Under the pieces are notes generated by a model. It was not told the DNA's origin. It worked only from the letters and a program-made list of their open reading frames with translations, and did no database searches. 37,773 bases of DNA from assembly GCA_021202925.1 (NCBI GenBank), contig JAJQCD010000011.1, positions 1-37,773 of the forward strand, in the 5' to 3' direction. A program made the translations under genes and the position numbers. The DNA comes from Clostridiales bacterium (lineage in GTDB: Bacteria > Bacillota > Clostridia > Lachnospirales > Lachnospiraceae). Below are positions 24,067 through 32,592 of the stretch, piece after piece; the first letter of the stretch is position 1, and each line of letters opens with the position of its first letter.

Positions 24067-25047
24067 ATGAAAACAATCAAGATCGGTACACTGGATAAGC
24101 CGGTTTCGAGGATGGGGCTCGGAACCTGGGCGATCGGCGGCGGCTCTGCCTGGGGCGGAGACAAGGACAAGGCGGACAGCATCGCGGCGATTCAGGCGGC
24201 GCCGAAGCTGGGCGTCAATATGATCGACACGGCGCCGGGGTATAACTTCGGAAACAGCGAGCGGATTCTCGGTGAGGCACTGAAAGGCATGAAGCGGGAA
24301 GAAGTGGCAATCGTTACGAAATTCGGTGTAGTCTGGGACAGAGAAGGCTCCCTGTTTAACAAGGTGAACGGCAGACAGCTTTACTGGAACCTCTCCAGAG
24401 AGTCGATTCTGGAAGAAATCGACAAGTCTCTGGAACGTCTGGATGTGGATTACATCGATGTCTATATGTCCCACTGGCAGTCGGTGGAACCATATTACAC
24501 CCCAATCAGCGAGACCATGGATGTGCTGAATGAACTGAAGGCGCGGGGGAAGATCCGCGCGATTGGTGCGGCGAACGTGAGTCCGGCACAGGTGGAGGAA
24601 TATCTGAAGTGGGGCAGCCTGGATATTGTTCAGGCCAAATATTCCGTGCTTGACCGTGGCGTGGAGGCAGAGCTGCTTCCGATCTGTAAGGAACACGGTG
24701 TGGCGTTGCAGGCCTATTCACCGCTTGAAATGGGGCTTCTGACCGGAGCACTGCCGAGAGATTATCAGCCGGTGGGCGCGCAGATTCCGAAGAAGTGGTT
24801 CCAGCCGGAGAACATGCAGCGGGTATTTGATTACCTGGATGAACTGAAGCCATTGACTGAGAAGTACCAGTGTTCGATCGCAGACATCAATATGGCCTGG
24901 ATTCTGGCTCAGGATGAGAAGGTTGTGCTGCTGAGCGGCGCGATCAACGCAGAACAGATCAGCCAGAACGTGCGCGCGACGGAGATTGAACTGAGCGCGG
25001 AAGACGTGGCGATGATCCGCGACATGGCGGAAGCACTGGATCGATAA
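24067..25047 (+). CDS. Aldo/keto reductase
   Basis: A 326-residue NAD(P)H-dependent AKR barrel. The catalytic tetrad is in place: Asp54 (IDTAPGY), Tyr59 (GYNFG), Lys85 (TKFG) and His136 (MSHWQS). The C-terminal loop containing the LLSGAIN segment corresponds to the cofactor-binding region, with GA where many members have GA or GT. AKRs in such loci reduce aldehydes from aldolase cleavage or act on the sugar itself. AAGGAGG precedes the ATG. The spacer of 71 nt from the aldolase gene holds no other signal that I can see. Confidence 0.9.
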   Translation: MKTIKIGTLDKPVSRMGLGTWAIGGGSAWGGDKDKADSIAAIQAAPKLGVNMIDTAPGYNFGNSERILGEALKGMKREEVAIVTKFGVVWDREGSLFNKVNGRQLYWNLSRESILEEIDKSLERLDVDYIDVYMSHWQSVEPYYTPISETMDVLNELKARGKIRAIGAANVSPAQVEEYLKWGSLDIVQAKYSVLDRGVEAELLPICKEHGVALQAYSPLEMGLLTGALPRDYQPVGAQIPKKWFQPENMQRVFDYLDELKPLTEKYQCSIADINMAWILAQDEKVVLLSGAINAEQISQNVRATEIELSAEDVAMIRDMAEALDR

Positions 25048-25068
25048 TCGCAGGCAGGGAGAGAAACG

Positions 25069-26034
25069 ATGGGTAAAATTGACAGTTGTGATGTGGTGCT
25101 GGTTGGTGCGGCTCACATGGATCTCCAGGTTCGTCCGGTTGGGAAGGGGCTGTTGGACACGGCCTCCTATCCGGCGGAGGAAATGGTATGGTCAGTGGGA
25201 GGAGACGCCCTCAACGAGGCGACGATCATCAGCCGCCTGGGTCATCGGGTGAGACTTGTGAGCTGTATCGGCGACGATATGATCGGCGGCATGATCGTGG
25301 ATCATTGTAATCGCAATGGAATCGATACGACTTATCTGAAACGGGACAAAAATAAGGTAACCGGTATCAACATTGGACTGATTTGCGAAGACGGAGAACG
25401 CACCTTTATCAACAACCGGAGCGGCAGTATCTGGACCTTCAATCCGAACGATGTGGATTTAAATGTGGTAACCGAAGCAAAAATTCTGTGTTTCGCAAGT
25501 ATTTTCAACAATCCGCTGCTGGATGGGAAATTTATGCTGCGTTTGTTTCAACACGCAAAACAGCAGGGGATGACGATCTGTGCGGATATTGTCGGTGCGA
25601 AGCGGAGCGAGACGCTGGATGATATCAAGGAATCCCTTCCATATATCGACTATTTCTTCCCGAATTATGAGGAAGCGTGTAGGCTGACCGGCCTTACAAA
25701 CATCTATGAGATTGCGGATCGGCTGATTGGTCTGGGAGTCGGGCATCTGCTCTTAAAGATTGGCAAAAAAGGCTGTCTGGTGAAGACGAAGGATCGTTGC
25801 TTTATCGTTCCGGGGTATCCGGCGTCGAACTGTGTGGATACGACGGGAGCTGGTGACAACTTCGCCTCCGGGTTTATCTGCGGACTCCTGGAAAGGAAGG
25901 ACTTAAGGTACTGCGCGGAGCTTGCCAACTGCACGGCATCGATCGCCGTGGAGACGGTTGGCGCCACCGAAGGTGTGAAAAACCGGGAACAGGTTGAGGA
26001 ACGTTACCAAAAATATGTTGCATTTGTAAAATGA
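25069..26034 (+). CDS. PfkB-family carbohydrate kinase
   Basis: A 321-residue ribokinase-fold kinase. N-terminal GGDALNEA (44-51) binds the sugar, and the C-terminal signature DTTGAGDNFASGF (257-269) contains the anion hole and catalytic base Asp263. The family phosphorylates ketoses, ribose, nucleosides and similar compounds. With the class II aldolase in the same unit, a ketose-1-phosphate or ketose-6-phosphate kinase role resembling tagatose-type pathways is plausible. It is tightly spaced between the AKR and DeoR genes. Confidence 0.92.
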   Translation: MGKIDSCDVVLVGAAHMDLQVRPVGKGLLDTASYPAEEMVWSVGGDALNEATIISRLGHRVRLVSCIGDDMIGGMIVDHCNRNGIDTTYLKRDKNKVTGINIGLICEDGERTFINNRSGSIWTFNPNDVDLNVVTEAKILCFASIFNNPLLDGKFMLRLFQHAKQQGMTICADIVGAKRSETLDDIKESLPYIDYFFPNYEEACRLTGLTNIYEIADRLIGLGVGHLLLKIGKKGCLVKTKDRCFIVPGYPASNCVDTTGAGDNFASGFICGLLERKDLRYCAELANCTASIAVETVGATEGVKNREQVEERYQKYVAFVK

Positions 26035-26055
26035 CAACAGGACAGGGAGTGCCAT

Positions 26056-26820
26056 ATGGCTCAAAAGGAACGCTTGGAACAGATTCGTGAGATGATACAT
26101 ATCGACAGAAGGGTTACTGTGTCAGACCTGAGTGAAAAGCTTGGTGTTACTCCGGAGACGATTCGCAGGGATTTAAAAATACTGGAACAGGAAAAGCTTC
26201 TTACCAGGAGACATGGCGGAGCCGAACTTGTACATCTGAATTCCCTGGAGCAGGTGAATTATCTTAAACGTGAGCAGACACACGTCGCAGAAAAACATAC
26301 GATCGGGTTGCTTGCGGCAGAACTGATCCCAAAGAATTCGTGCATTGGTTGCGATGCCAGTTCCACATCACAGGAGCTTTTGGAGGTGTTGCGGGATCGG
26401 GAAGATCTTCTGATTGTAACAAATTCGGTTAAGGCAATTTTTGAGATGGAGCGGTCAAAATTCAGGCTGTTGTTAACCGGAGGTTATATAAACAGACAGT
26501 CTTATTCATTGCAGGGCGGAGCGGCCAGACATCTGTTGCGGGAATATCATCTGGAAATTGTTTTTATGAGCTGCAAAGGCCTCTCTCTTGACGGTGGAAT
26601 TTTTGATTCTCATGATTTTGAGATTGAGATGAAGCAAGCCATGCTGGAGCAGGGGAGCAGGGTAGTTTTGCTGGCGGATCATTCAAAATTTGACTGTGTT
26701 GGTTTTTCCAGACTTGCAAATATCAGCCAGATTGACGCAGTTGTCACGGATAAATGTCCGTCGGACGAATGGATGAAGATGCTGAAGGATTGCGGTACGG
26801 CTGTGTATTATCCGCAATGA
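26056..26820 (+). CDS. DeoR-family transcriptional repressor, copy 1
   Basis: A 254-residue sugar-responsive repressor. The N-terminal winged helix is diagnostic: VTVSDLSEKLGVTPETIRRDL then LLTRRHGGA. The C-terminal DeoR sensor domain shows GCDASSTSQELL, TGGYINRQSYSLQG and LLADHSKFD, regions that bind phosphorylated sugar effectors in this family. It is the last gene of the first catabolic unit and a close relative of the DeoR gene at the end of the locus; both begin MAQKERL. It likely represses through the AACCAAnAAAA-type repeats upstream of both units. Confidence 0.94.
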   Translation: MAQKERLEQIREMIHIDRRVTVSDLSEKLGVTPETIRRDLKILEQEKLLTRRHGGAELVHLNSLEQVNYLKREQTHVAEKHTIGLLAAELIPKNSCIGCDASSTSQELLEVLRDREDLLIVTNSVKAIFEMERSKFRLLLTGGYINRQSYSLQGGAARHLLREYHLEIVFMSCKGLSLDGGIFDSHDFEIEMKQAMLEQGSRVVLLADHSKFDCVGFSRLANISQIDAVVTDKCPSDEWMKMLKDCGTAVYYPQ

Positions 26821-26849
26821 AAATCAAACAGGAGAACGGATCAGAGAAT

Positions 26850-26890
26850 GAAGGGCCATTCTGCGGAGAGCGGTATGGCTCTTTGTGTTG
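26850..26890 (+). terminator. Probable terminator after the first DeoR gene
   Basis: A 10-bp stem (26850-26859 with 26875-26884, including G-U pairs) encloses a second 4-bp stem (CTGC/GCGG) with a GGAGA loop. The following CTTTGTGTTG is only weakly T-rich. It sits 30 nt after the stop codon and separates the two catabolic units. Confidence 0.5.
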
Positions 26891-26961
26891 GAAAAGGAAA
26901 GGGCGGGGCAGGGAGGCCTTTGTAATATTTGAAAGTGCAAATGTCAAAATAGCATATTTTT

Positions 26962-27021
26962 GAAACAAACAACTTAATTTTGGAAAACAAACAAATAATT
27001 TTTTAAAACCAACAAAAAAGC
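26962..27021 (+). promoter_or_regulatory. Operator-like direct repeats upstream of the transporter unit
   Basis: Three related repeats: GAAACAAACAACTT (26962-26975), GGAAAACAAACAAATAATT (26982-27000) and AAAACCAACAAAAAAGC (27005-27021). Their key C positions are 22 and 21 nt apart, on one face of the helix. The last is nearly identical to the repeat overlapping the promoter of the first unit and touches this -35 box. They are likely DeoR-type operators. Confidence 0.62.
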
Positions 27022-27050
27022 TTGATTCTTCGGCTAAAATATGATAAGAT
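27022..27050 (+). promoter_or_regulatory. Promoter of the transporter/kinase unit
   Basis: TTGATT (27022-27027), a 17-nt spacer and TAAGAT (27045-27050) preceded by TGA (extended -10). The start codon of the first permease gene is 49 nt downstream. Confidence 0.72.
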
Positions 27051-27099
27051 TTATATAAATAAAAACGGAAACAAAAATCAAAAAGGAGGAAATCTGCTA

Positions 27100-27960
27100 A
27101 TGAGTATTTTTCTGCAGGCAGTGTACGAGGGAATCATTAACGGATCCGCGTTGGCACTGGTAGCAATGGGTATCGCATTGGTATGGGGCGTTATGGGTAT
27201 CCTGAGTTTTTCTCAGGGTGAATTTCTGATGGTTGCCATGTTCGCCGCTTTTTATCTGAACGTGTATCTGGGGCTCGACCCGATTGCGGCGTTACCGTTC
27301 TGTATGGCGATCATGTTCTGTATTGGTTATGTGATCTATAAGCTGATCATTGCGAGGGCTTTGAAGGGACCGATTCTTGGACAGAGACTGATCACCTTTG
27401 CGTTGAGCATGGTGCTGGTCAATATGGCGCTTCTGTTTTTTGGGGGAGAGTTCCGGATTGTGCAGGATGTTGCGATCCAGGGAAGTATTGATCTGGGCAT
27501 GATCATTGTGGCGAAGAATAAGCTGGTGCCGTTTGTGATTTCCATGTGTGTGGCAGCGTTTATGTTCTGGTTCCTGAACAAGACAAGAGCGGGGAAGGCA
27601 ATCCGCGCAACCTCCATGAACAAGACGGCGGCTGGCCTGGTAGGAATCGATTCGGAAAAAGCATACGCGATGGCCTTTGGCCTTTCGGCGGCGATAGCGG
27701 GAGCGGCCGGATGCGCACTTACTTACTATTATTACATCTATCCCAGTGTGGGCAGTAATTTCCAGCTTTTTGGATTTATTGCGGTCGTTATGGGGGGCTT
27801 CGGCAGCATTCCCGGCGCGTTGCTGGGTGGCCTGATCATGGGACTGGCGGATTCTCTGACAGGCGTATATTTCAGCCCGTCGTTCAAGTATGTTGGAATC
27901 TGCGTTGCGTTTCTGCTGATCGTGCAGTTTAAGCCGAAAGGACTGTTTGGAGGGAAGTAA
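27100..27960 (+). CDS. HAAT-type ABC transporter permease (LivH-like)
   Basis: A 286-residue polytopic membrane protein of the branched-chain amino acid (HAAT) permease class. Family signatures include NGSALALVAMGIALVWGVMG at the N-terminus, the SFSQGEF segment, GKAIRATSMNKTAAGLVGID and a C-terminal GGFGSIPGALLGG stretch. The ATG at 27100 has AAAGGAGG 12 nt upstream; longer in-frame readings enter the promoter. The usual substrates are hydrophobic amino acids, urea, amides or aromatic acids, so its presence in a sugar-catabolic unit is unexpected. It is followed after 1 nt by the second permease gene. Confidence 0.93.
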   Translation: MSIFLQAVYEGIINGSALALVAMGIALVWGVMGILSFSQGEFLMVAMFAAFYLNVYLGLDPIAALPFCMAIMFCIGYVIYKLIIARALKGPILGQRLITFALSMVLVNMALLFFGGEFRIVQDVAIQGSIDLGMIIVAKNKLVPFVISMCVAAFMFWFLNKTRAGKAIRATSMNKTAAGLVGIDSEKAYAMAFGLSAAIAGAAGCALTYYYYIYPSVGSNFQLFGFIAVVMGGFGSIPGALLGGLIMGLADSLTGVYFSPSFKYVGICVAFLLIVQFKPKGLFGGK

Positions 27961-27961
27961 G

Positions 27962-28954
27962 ATGAAAAAAACGATTGCTGATAATAAAAAATGGTTACTG
28001 GGATTTTTCATCTGCCTGATTGTGGCGATCATTTTTCCACAGGTGGTGAGAATCCAGTTTGTCTGGAATCTGCTCTCTCTGATTATGGTCTGGGCTGTCG
28101 TAGGCATGGGCTGGAATGTCATTGGCGGTTACTGTGGCCAGGTTTCCAATGGGCACAGTCTGTTCTATGGAATCGGTGCCTATACGGTTGCGGTTACCTG
28201 CAAATACTGGCAGATTTCTCCGTGGATTTCCATCTGGATCGGAGCGTTGATTTCCGCATGTCTCGCGTTTGTCATGGGTAAACCGCTTCTGAGACTAAAA
28301 GGACATGTGTTCGCGATCTCTACCATGGCACTTGCGGAGTGCGGCCGTATCATCTTCATTAACTGGGCATGGATTGGCGGCGCGACGGGCATCTACATCT
28401 TTACAAAGGGTGTGAATGAATGGGCGTATATGCAGTTTAAGAATCCGCTGAACTATTATTATGTATTCCTGATTTTTGTGGTAGCGATCCTTCTCATCAT
28501 TAAGGCGCTGGACAAATCAAAGTTTTTTTATTACCTGCGAACCATCAAGGGGAATGAAATGGCGGCGGAGAGCGTCGGAATCGATGTGGCAAAATATAAG
28601 ATTCGTGCTTATATGATGAGCGCAGCGATTGTGAGTATCGGCGGTAGCCTGTATGCGCAGTTCCTGCTTTACATCGACCCGTCTACACTGATGACCCTGA
28701 ATATCTCCATGATGATCGTTTTGACTGCGGTTATGGGCGGCGTGGGAACCGTGGAAGGACCTATTTTGGGTGCGATCGTGCTGACGACGATTTCTGAATA
28801 TTCACGAGTGTATCTGGGACAGTATGGCGGGCTGGATCTGATTCTTTACGGCGCACTGGTCATCCTGATTGTGTTGTTTATCCCGGGCGGTATTCTTTCC
28901 ATCTTCAGCAAGTGGTTTGAGAAGCGTAAGGAAGTTGCAAAGAGTAAAGGTTGA
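27962..28954 (+). CDS. HAAT-type ABC transporter permease (LivM-like)
   Basis: The second permease of the transporter, 330 residues with about 8-10 hydrophobic segments. LivM-type features include GQVSNGHSLFYGIGAYTVAV and the EAA-like stretch RTIKGNEMAAESVGIDVAKYKI, where the ATPases dock. GGAGG lies within the end of the preceding gene, so translation is probably coupled. A C-terminal cytoplasmic Lys-rich tail ends the protein. Confidence 0.93.
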   Translation: MKKTIADNKKWLLGFFICLIVAIIFPQVVRIQFVWNLLSLIMVWAVVGMGWNVIGGYCGQVSNGHSLFYGIGAYTVAVTCKYWQISPWISIWIGALISACLAFVMGKPLLRLKGHVFAISTMALAECGRIIFINWAWIGGATGIYIFTKGVNEWAYMQFKNPLNYYYVFLIFVVAILLIIKALDKSKFFYYLRTIKGNEMAAESVGIDVAKYKIRAYMMSAAIVSIGGSLYAQFLLYIDPSTLMTLNISMMIVLTAVMGGVGTVEGPILGAIVLTTISEYSRVYLGQYGGLDLILYGALVILIVLFIPGGILSIFSKWFEKRKEVAKSKG

Positions 28955-28971
28955 GCGATAGGAGGCTGATT

Positions 28972-29706
28972 ATGGGCAAGATTTTGGAAGTAAAGAATGC
29001 TACAAAACGATTTGGCGGCCTGGTTGCCAACGAGAATGTAACTTTTGATGTAGAAGAAGGGGAGATTGTTGGTGTTGTGGGTCCGAACGGAGCTGGCAAG
29101 ACGACGCTGTTCAATTCGATCAGTGGTGCGCATCCGTTGACAGAAGGTAATATTATATTTGACGGAAAAGATATTACGACAATGAAGCCGCATGATATTT
29201 GCAAACTGGGGATTGGGAGAACATTTCAGATCCCTCAGTCACTGGTAGAATTAAAGGTCTTCGAAAACGTGCTGATCGGAGCCCTGTGCCAGAGAAATAA
29301 CATGGAAGAGGCACTGGAGCATGTAGATAAGATTCTGGAACTGTGTGGGATTGCAGATATGAAGAATGAACTGGCCGGAAAGCTGAATGTCCCTCAGAAA
29401 AAGCGTCTGGAGATTGCAAGAGCGATGGCGACGGATCCAAAGCTTCTGCTCCTGGATGAAACGATGGCAGGTCTGAATGCGACGGAGAGAAGAGAGTCCG
29501 TAGAACTGATCCGGAAGATCAATGCGACCGGGGTGTCGATTCTGACAATCGAGCACAACATGGATGTGGTTATGAATGTCTCCCGCCGGGTGGTGGTTCT
29601 GGTATCCGGTAAGCTTCTGACGATCGGTACGCCGGATGAGGTTACCTCCAATCCGGAAGTGATCAGCGCATATCTGGGAGGAGGGGCGAAAGAAGATGGC
29701 AAATAG
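28972..29706 (+). CDS. HAAT-type ABC transporter ATPase (LivG-like)
   Basis: A 244-residue ATPase subunit. Walker A is GPNGAGKT (37-44), the Q-loop region TFQIPQ is near 84-89, and Walker B is LLLLDETMAGL with the switch His in TIEHNMD. The signature motif before RLEIARA reads NVPQKK instead of canonical SGGQ-type, a deviation also found among some LivG homologues. The ATG at 28972 has AGGAGG 7 nt upstream. The stop overlaps the start of the partner ATPase. Confidence 0.93.
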   Translation: MGKILEVKNATKRFGGLVANENVTFDVEEGEIVGVVGPNGAGKTTLFNSISGAHPLTEGNIIFDGKDITTMKPHDICKLGIGRTFQIPQSLVELKVFENVLIGALCQRNNMEEALEHVDKILELCGIADMKNELAGKLNVPQKKRLEIARAMATDPKLLLLDETMAGLNATERRESVELIRKINATGVSILTIEHNMDVVMNVSRRVVVLVSGKLLTIGTPDEVTSNPEVISAYLGGGAKEDGK

Positions 29707-30421
29707 AAAAGACAAAATTCTGGAAGTATCTGATCTGGAGGCAGGGTACAATGGAATGCGTGTGTTGCACGGGATCCATTTTGATGTAAGGGAAGGTGAG
29801 ATCCTGGCTATCCTCGGTTCCAATGGCGTGGGGAAATCTACCATCCTGCGGGCTATTACCGGTGTGATTAAACCGATGAAGGGAAAGGTAGTCTATAAGG
29901 GCGAGGATATTACGGGGTTGCCGTCTCATAAGCTGGTAGCGAAGGGGATTTCGATGGTTCCGGAGGGACGTATGCTTTTTTCCGGAATGACGGTGGAAGA
30001 CAATCTTCTGATGGGCGCTTATCTGGAAAAGGATAAGGCGAAAATTCAGGAACAGTTGGAAAAGGTGTATGAACTGTTTCCGCGAGTAGAAGAGAGAAAG
30101 CGACAGATCGCGGGTACTCTGTCTGGCGGCGAACAGCAGATGGTTGCGATCGCGAGAGGACTGATGTCAGCCCCTAAGGTGTTGATTCTTGATGAACCGT
30201 CGCTGGGTCTGATGCCGAAACTGGTTCAGGAGATTTTCGCGTTTGTTAAGATGATTGCTGAGTCGGGAATTACGATCATCATTGTTGAGCAGAACGCGAA
30301 TGATACCCTGAAAATGTGTGATTATGCCTTTGTGGTTCAGAATGGAGAGGTAGTCATCGAAGGAAAAGGAGAGGAGCTTCTGAGCAATGAGGATGTTCAG
30401 AAGGCATACCTTGGAGGCTGA
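29696..30421 (+). CDS. HAAT-type ABC transporter ATPase (LivF-like)
   Basis: The 241-residue partner ATPase. Walker A GSNGVGKST (41-49), canonical signature LSGGEQQ, Walker B VLILDEPSLGL and the switch-His region IVEQNAN, where the usual His is Gln as is normal in LivF. It overlaps the upstream ATPase gene by 11 nt and is followed after 3 nt by the FGGY kinase gene, tying transport and catabolism to one transcript. Confidence 0.94.
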   Translation: MANRKDKILEVSDLEAGYNGMRVLHGIHFDVREGEILAILGSNGVGKSTILRAITGVIKPMKGKVVYKGEDITGLPSHKLVAKGISMVPEGRMLFSGMTVEDNLLMGAYLEKDKAKIQEQLEKVYELFPRVEERKRQIAGTLSGGEQQMVAIARGLMSAPKVLILDEPSLGLMPKLVQEIFAFVKMIAESGITIIIVEQNANDTLKMCDYAFVVQNGEVVIEGKGEELLSNEDVQKAYLGG

Positions 30422-30424
30422 TGT

Positions 30425-31909
30425 ATGAAGGATCCGGTTTATGTGGCTGTGGACATTGGTGCTACGGGAATCAAACTTGCGGCGGCTGCATGGAAGGACG
30501 AAAAGCTGGAAGTAAAGGATATTTATGCAGTGAAAAATGCCCCGCTTGTGGAAGCGGGTGGAGAGTATGCGGACATTGCTTATATGCTACGGGTAATCCG
30601 GGAAGGACTGGAGCGTTTTTCGGAAAAGTATTCCTGTGTTTCTGTTGGAATTGATACCTACGGGAATGGTTATGGAATGTTGGATCAAAATGGAAAACTG
30701 GTCATGAATCCTCATTATTACCGGGACAGAAGGATTGACGGTATTATGGACCGGGTGCATGAGCATTTCACTGATTGGGAGTTATATGAGCGGATGGGAA
30801 ACATCCCAATTAAGACACGTGGGCTGTTTCATCTGTATCAGGATGTCCTGGAAGACTCGGAAAATATCCGTCGAGGATCGGATTTCCTTCCACTTCCTAA
30901 TTTGCTGGAATATTTCATGACCGGTGAGAGGGGAGCGGAACGAACAATTGCCTCGGTGCTTTATCTGCTCGACAAGGATGGGGAAAACTGGAACTACGAG
31001 GTGCTGAGACGGTTGGGGATTCCGACAAATGTATTTGCGTCTCTGTTGGAGCCGGGGGTGAAAAAGGGAACGATTCAGGAAAGCTTCTCACAAAATCATG
31101 AGGTTCAGGGTGTGCCGGTCATCACAGTGGCGGGGCATGATACCGAGTCGGCACTTCTGGCAGTGCCAGGACTGAATGAGTCCAAAGCCTTTGTCAGTAT
31201 GGGGACTTCTTTTATATTCGGAGCGAGGGTAAATGAGCCGGTGGTGAATGAGGCAAGTTTTTGTTATGGTTTTAAAAACATGAGGGGAGCTTTCGGAAGC
31301 TATTCTCTTTGCAAGGATGTTCCGGGATTCTGGATTCTGGAACGATGCATGGAAGCATGGCGTGCAGAGATCCCGGATCTGGATTATGACATGGTATGTC
31401 AGGCCGTGAGTGAGGCTGGAGAGAATCGTACGTTTCTCAATATCAGTGATGATCGGTTCCGGGTATCGGAATCCAATATTCTGACTGCAATTGAGAACTA
31501 TTGTATTGATACCGGGCAGGAGCCTGTGAGGGAATGGAAGGCAGTAGCCAGATGCCTGTTTGAGAGTTATGCACTGTATATCCGGTATAATCTGGAATTG
31601 CTTGGCAGTCTGACCGGGAAACGCTATGAGAGTCTGGAGGCTCTGAACGGAGGCGTCCGTAATACAACGCTTCTCCAGATGCTTGCGGATGCAACAGGGA
31701 TTCCGGTCACGGCTCAGAGTGACTGGGCGTCGGCGTGTGGGAATCTGCTGATGCAGTTGTATGCCACGGAAGTCTTCGCGTCACGGGAAGATCTGGATCG
31801 GGCGGCAGAACATTCCTGTCGGCCGGTGATCTACAGGAGCAGACCGTCTTCCTTCTGGGAAGAACGTTTGCAATATATGAAACAACGACAATTATTTGAA
31901 GGAGAATGA
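30425..31909 (+). CDS. FGGY-family carbohydrate kinase (rhamnulokinase-like)
   Basis: A 494-residue sugar kinase. The N-terminal phosphate loop is AVDIGATGIK (8-17). GIDTYGNGYGMLDQNGKL, AGHDTESALLAVPG and GGVRNTTLLQMLADATGIPV recall the rhamnulokinase branch, where DTWG.D, GHDTASAV and GG..N..LLQ occur. The changed DTYGN box suggests a different sugar. The Shine-Dalgarno GGAGG lies in the end of the ATPase gene. Together with the following class II aldolase and isomerase it forms an isomerase-kinase-aldolase set of the rhamnose/fucose type. Confidence 0.9.
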   Translation: MKDPVYVAVDIGATGIKLAAAAWKDEKLEVKDIYAVKNAPLVEAGGEYADIAYMLRVIREGLERFSEKYSCVSVGIDTYGNGYGMLDQNGKLVMNPHYYRDRRIDGIMDRVHEHFTDWELYERMGNIPIKTRGLFHLYQDVLEDSENIRRGSDFLPLPNLLEYFMTGERGAERTIASVLYLLDKDGENWNYEVLRRLGIPTNVFASLLEPGVKKGTIQESFSQNHEVQGVPVITVAGHDTESALLAVPGLNESKAFVSMGTSFIFGARVNEPVVNEASFCYGFKNMRGAFGSYSLCKDVPGFWILERCMEAWRAEIPDLDYDMVCQAVSEAGENRTFLNISDDRFRVSESNILTAIENYCIDTGQEPVREWKAVARCLFESYALYIRYNLELLGSLTGKRYESLEALNGGVRNTTLLQMLADATGIPVTAQSDWASACGNLLMQLYATEVFASREDLDRAAEHSCRPVIYRSRPSSFWEERLQYMKQRQLFEGE

Positions 31910-31912
31910 AAC

Positions 31913-32578
31913 ATGGACAGCAGAATTAATACAGCAGTGATGGACGAGATTATGCGGGTCGGTTCAGAAATGCAGGATCAGGAACTGGTAAATACATTTG
32001 AGGGAAATCTTTCAATTAAGGAAGGCGACCTGATGTATATTACGCCAAGCCGGACCAGCAAAAAGGCGTTGACCTACGACAACATTTGTGTATTTGATTT
32101 GTCAACGTTTGATTTCTCAAAACCGGTGAAGGATCAGAAAATCTGGGGTAGCGGAAAGCCTTCTTCCGAGACGCTGATGCATGCGGGGGCGTATACGGTA
32201 AAGGAGGGCGTGAATGCTTGTATTCACTGCCATGCACCGATTCTGACCAGTTATGCAGTGGCGAATAAAAGTATTGATGTAAAATGTCATCCGGAATTAT
32301 TGTTCCACTATCACGATATCCCGTGTGTCCCTTATGGAATGCCCGGATCGACGGAAATTATTGAAAAGGCAAGACCGTACCTGCTCAACCGGAACCTGGT
32401 TCTGATGGCGAATCACGGTGTGCTGAGTATCGCGTCGAATCTGGCACTGGCCTGTCAGAGAATTGTGTCGGCAGAAAAGCTTGGGAAAGAGCTGATCCTG
32501 GCGAATCTGCTTGGCGGCCCGGTCGATATTCCGCCGACAGAGGTGATCCGTCTGATGGAGAGACCGCTGGATCTGTGA
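31913..32578 (+). CDS. Class II aldolase (fuculose/rhamnulose-1-phosphate type)
   Basis: A 221-residue member of the aldolase II/adducin family, which includes L-fuculose-1-P aldolase, rhamnulose-1-P aldolase and ribulose-5-P 4-epimerase. Family elements are visible: EGNLS (30-34), TPS (44-46), the catalytic acid in PSSETLMH (Glu86) and zinc ligands His105 and His107 (CIHCHAP) and His168 (ANHGV). With the preceding FGGY kinase it would cleave a ketose-1-phosphate to DHAP and an aldehyde. Aldolase rather than epimerase activity is inferred from context. It starts 3 nt after the kinase stop. Confidence 0.9.
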   Translation: MDSRINTAVMDEIMRVGSEMQDQELVNTFEGNLSIKEGDLMYITPSRTSKKALTYDNICVFDLSTFDFSKPVKDQKIWGSGKPSSETLMHAGAYTVKEGVNACIHCHAPILTSYAVANKSIDVKCHPELLFHYHDIPCVPYGMPGSTEIIEKARPYLLNRNLVLMANHGVLSIASNLALACQRIVSAEKLGKELILANLLGGPVDIPPTEVIRLMERPLDL

Positions 32579-32592
32579 TAAAGGGAGAGGCT

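Noticed and set aside
20841-26820. Sulfoglycolysis (sulfoquinovose) pathway
   Set aside because: A PfkB kinase, aldolase, reductase and DeoR repressor recall that gene set, but no sulfoquinovosidase, class I-type aldolase or sulfonate exporter is present.
27100-30421. Ordinary branched-chain amino acid uptake
   Set aside because: Family membership is clear, but the genes are joined to sugar kinases, aldolases and an isomerase by 1-3 nt gaps, so the name was kept as a transporter class rather than as a substrate.
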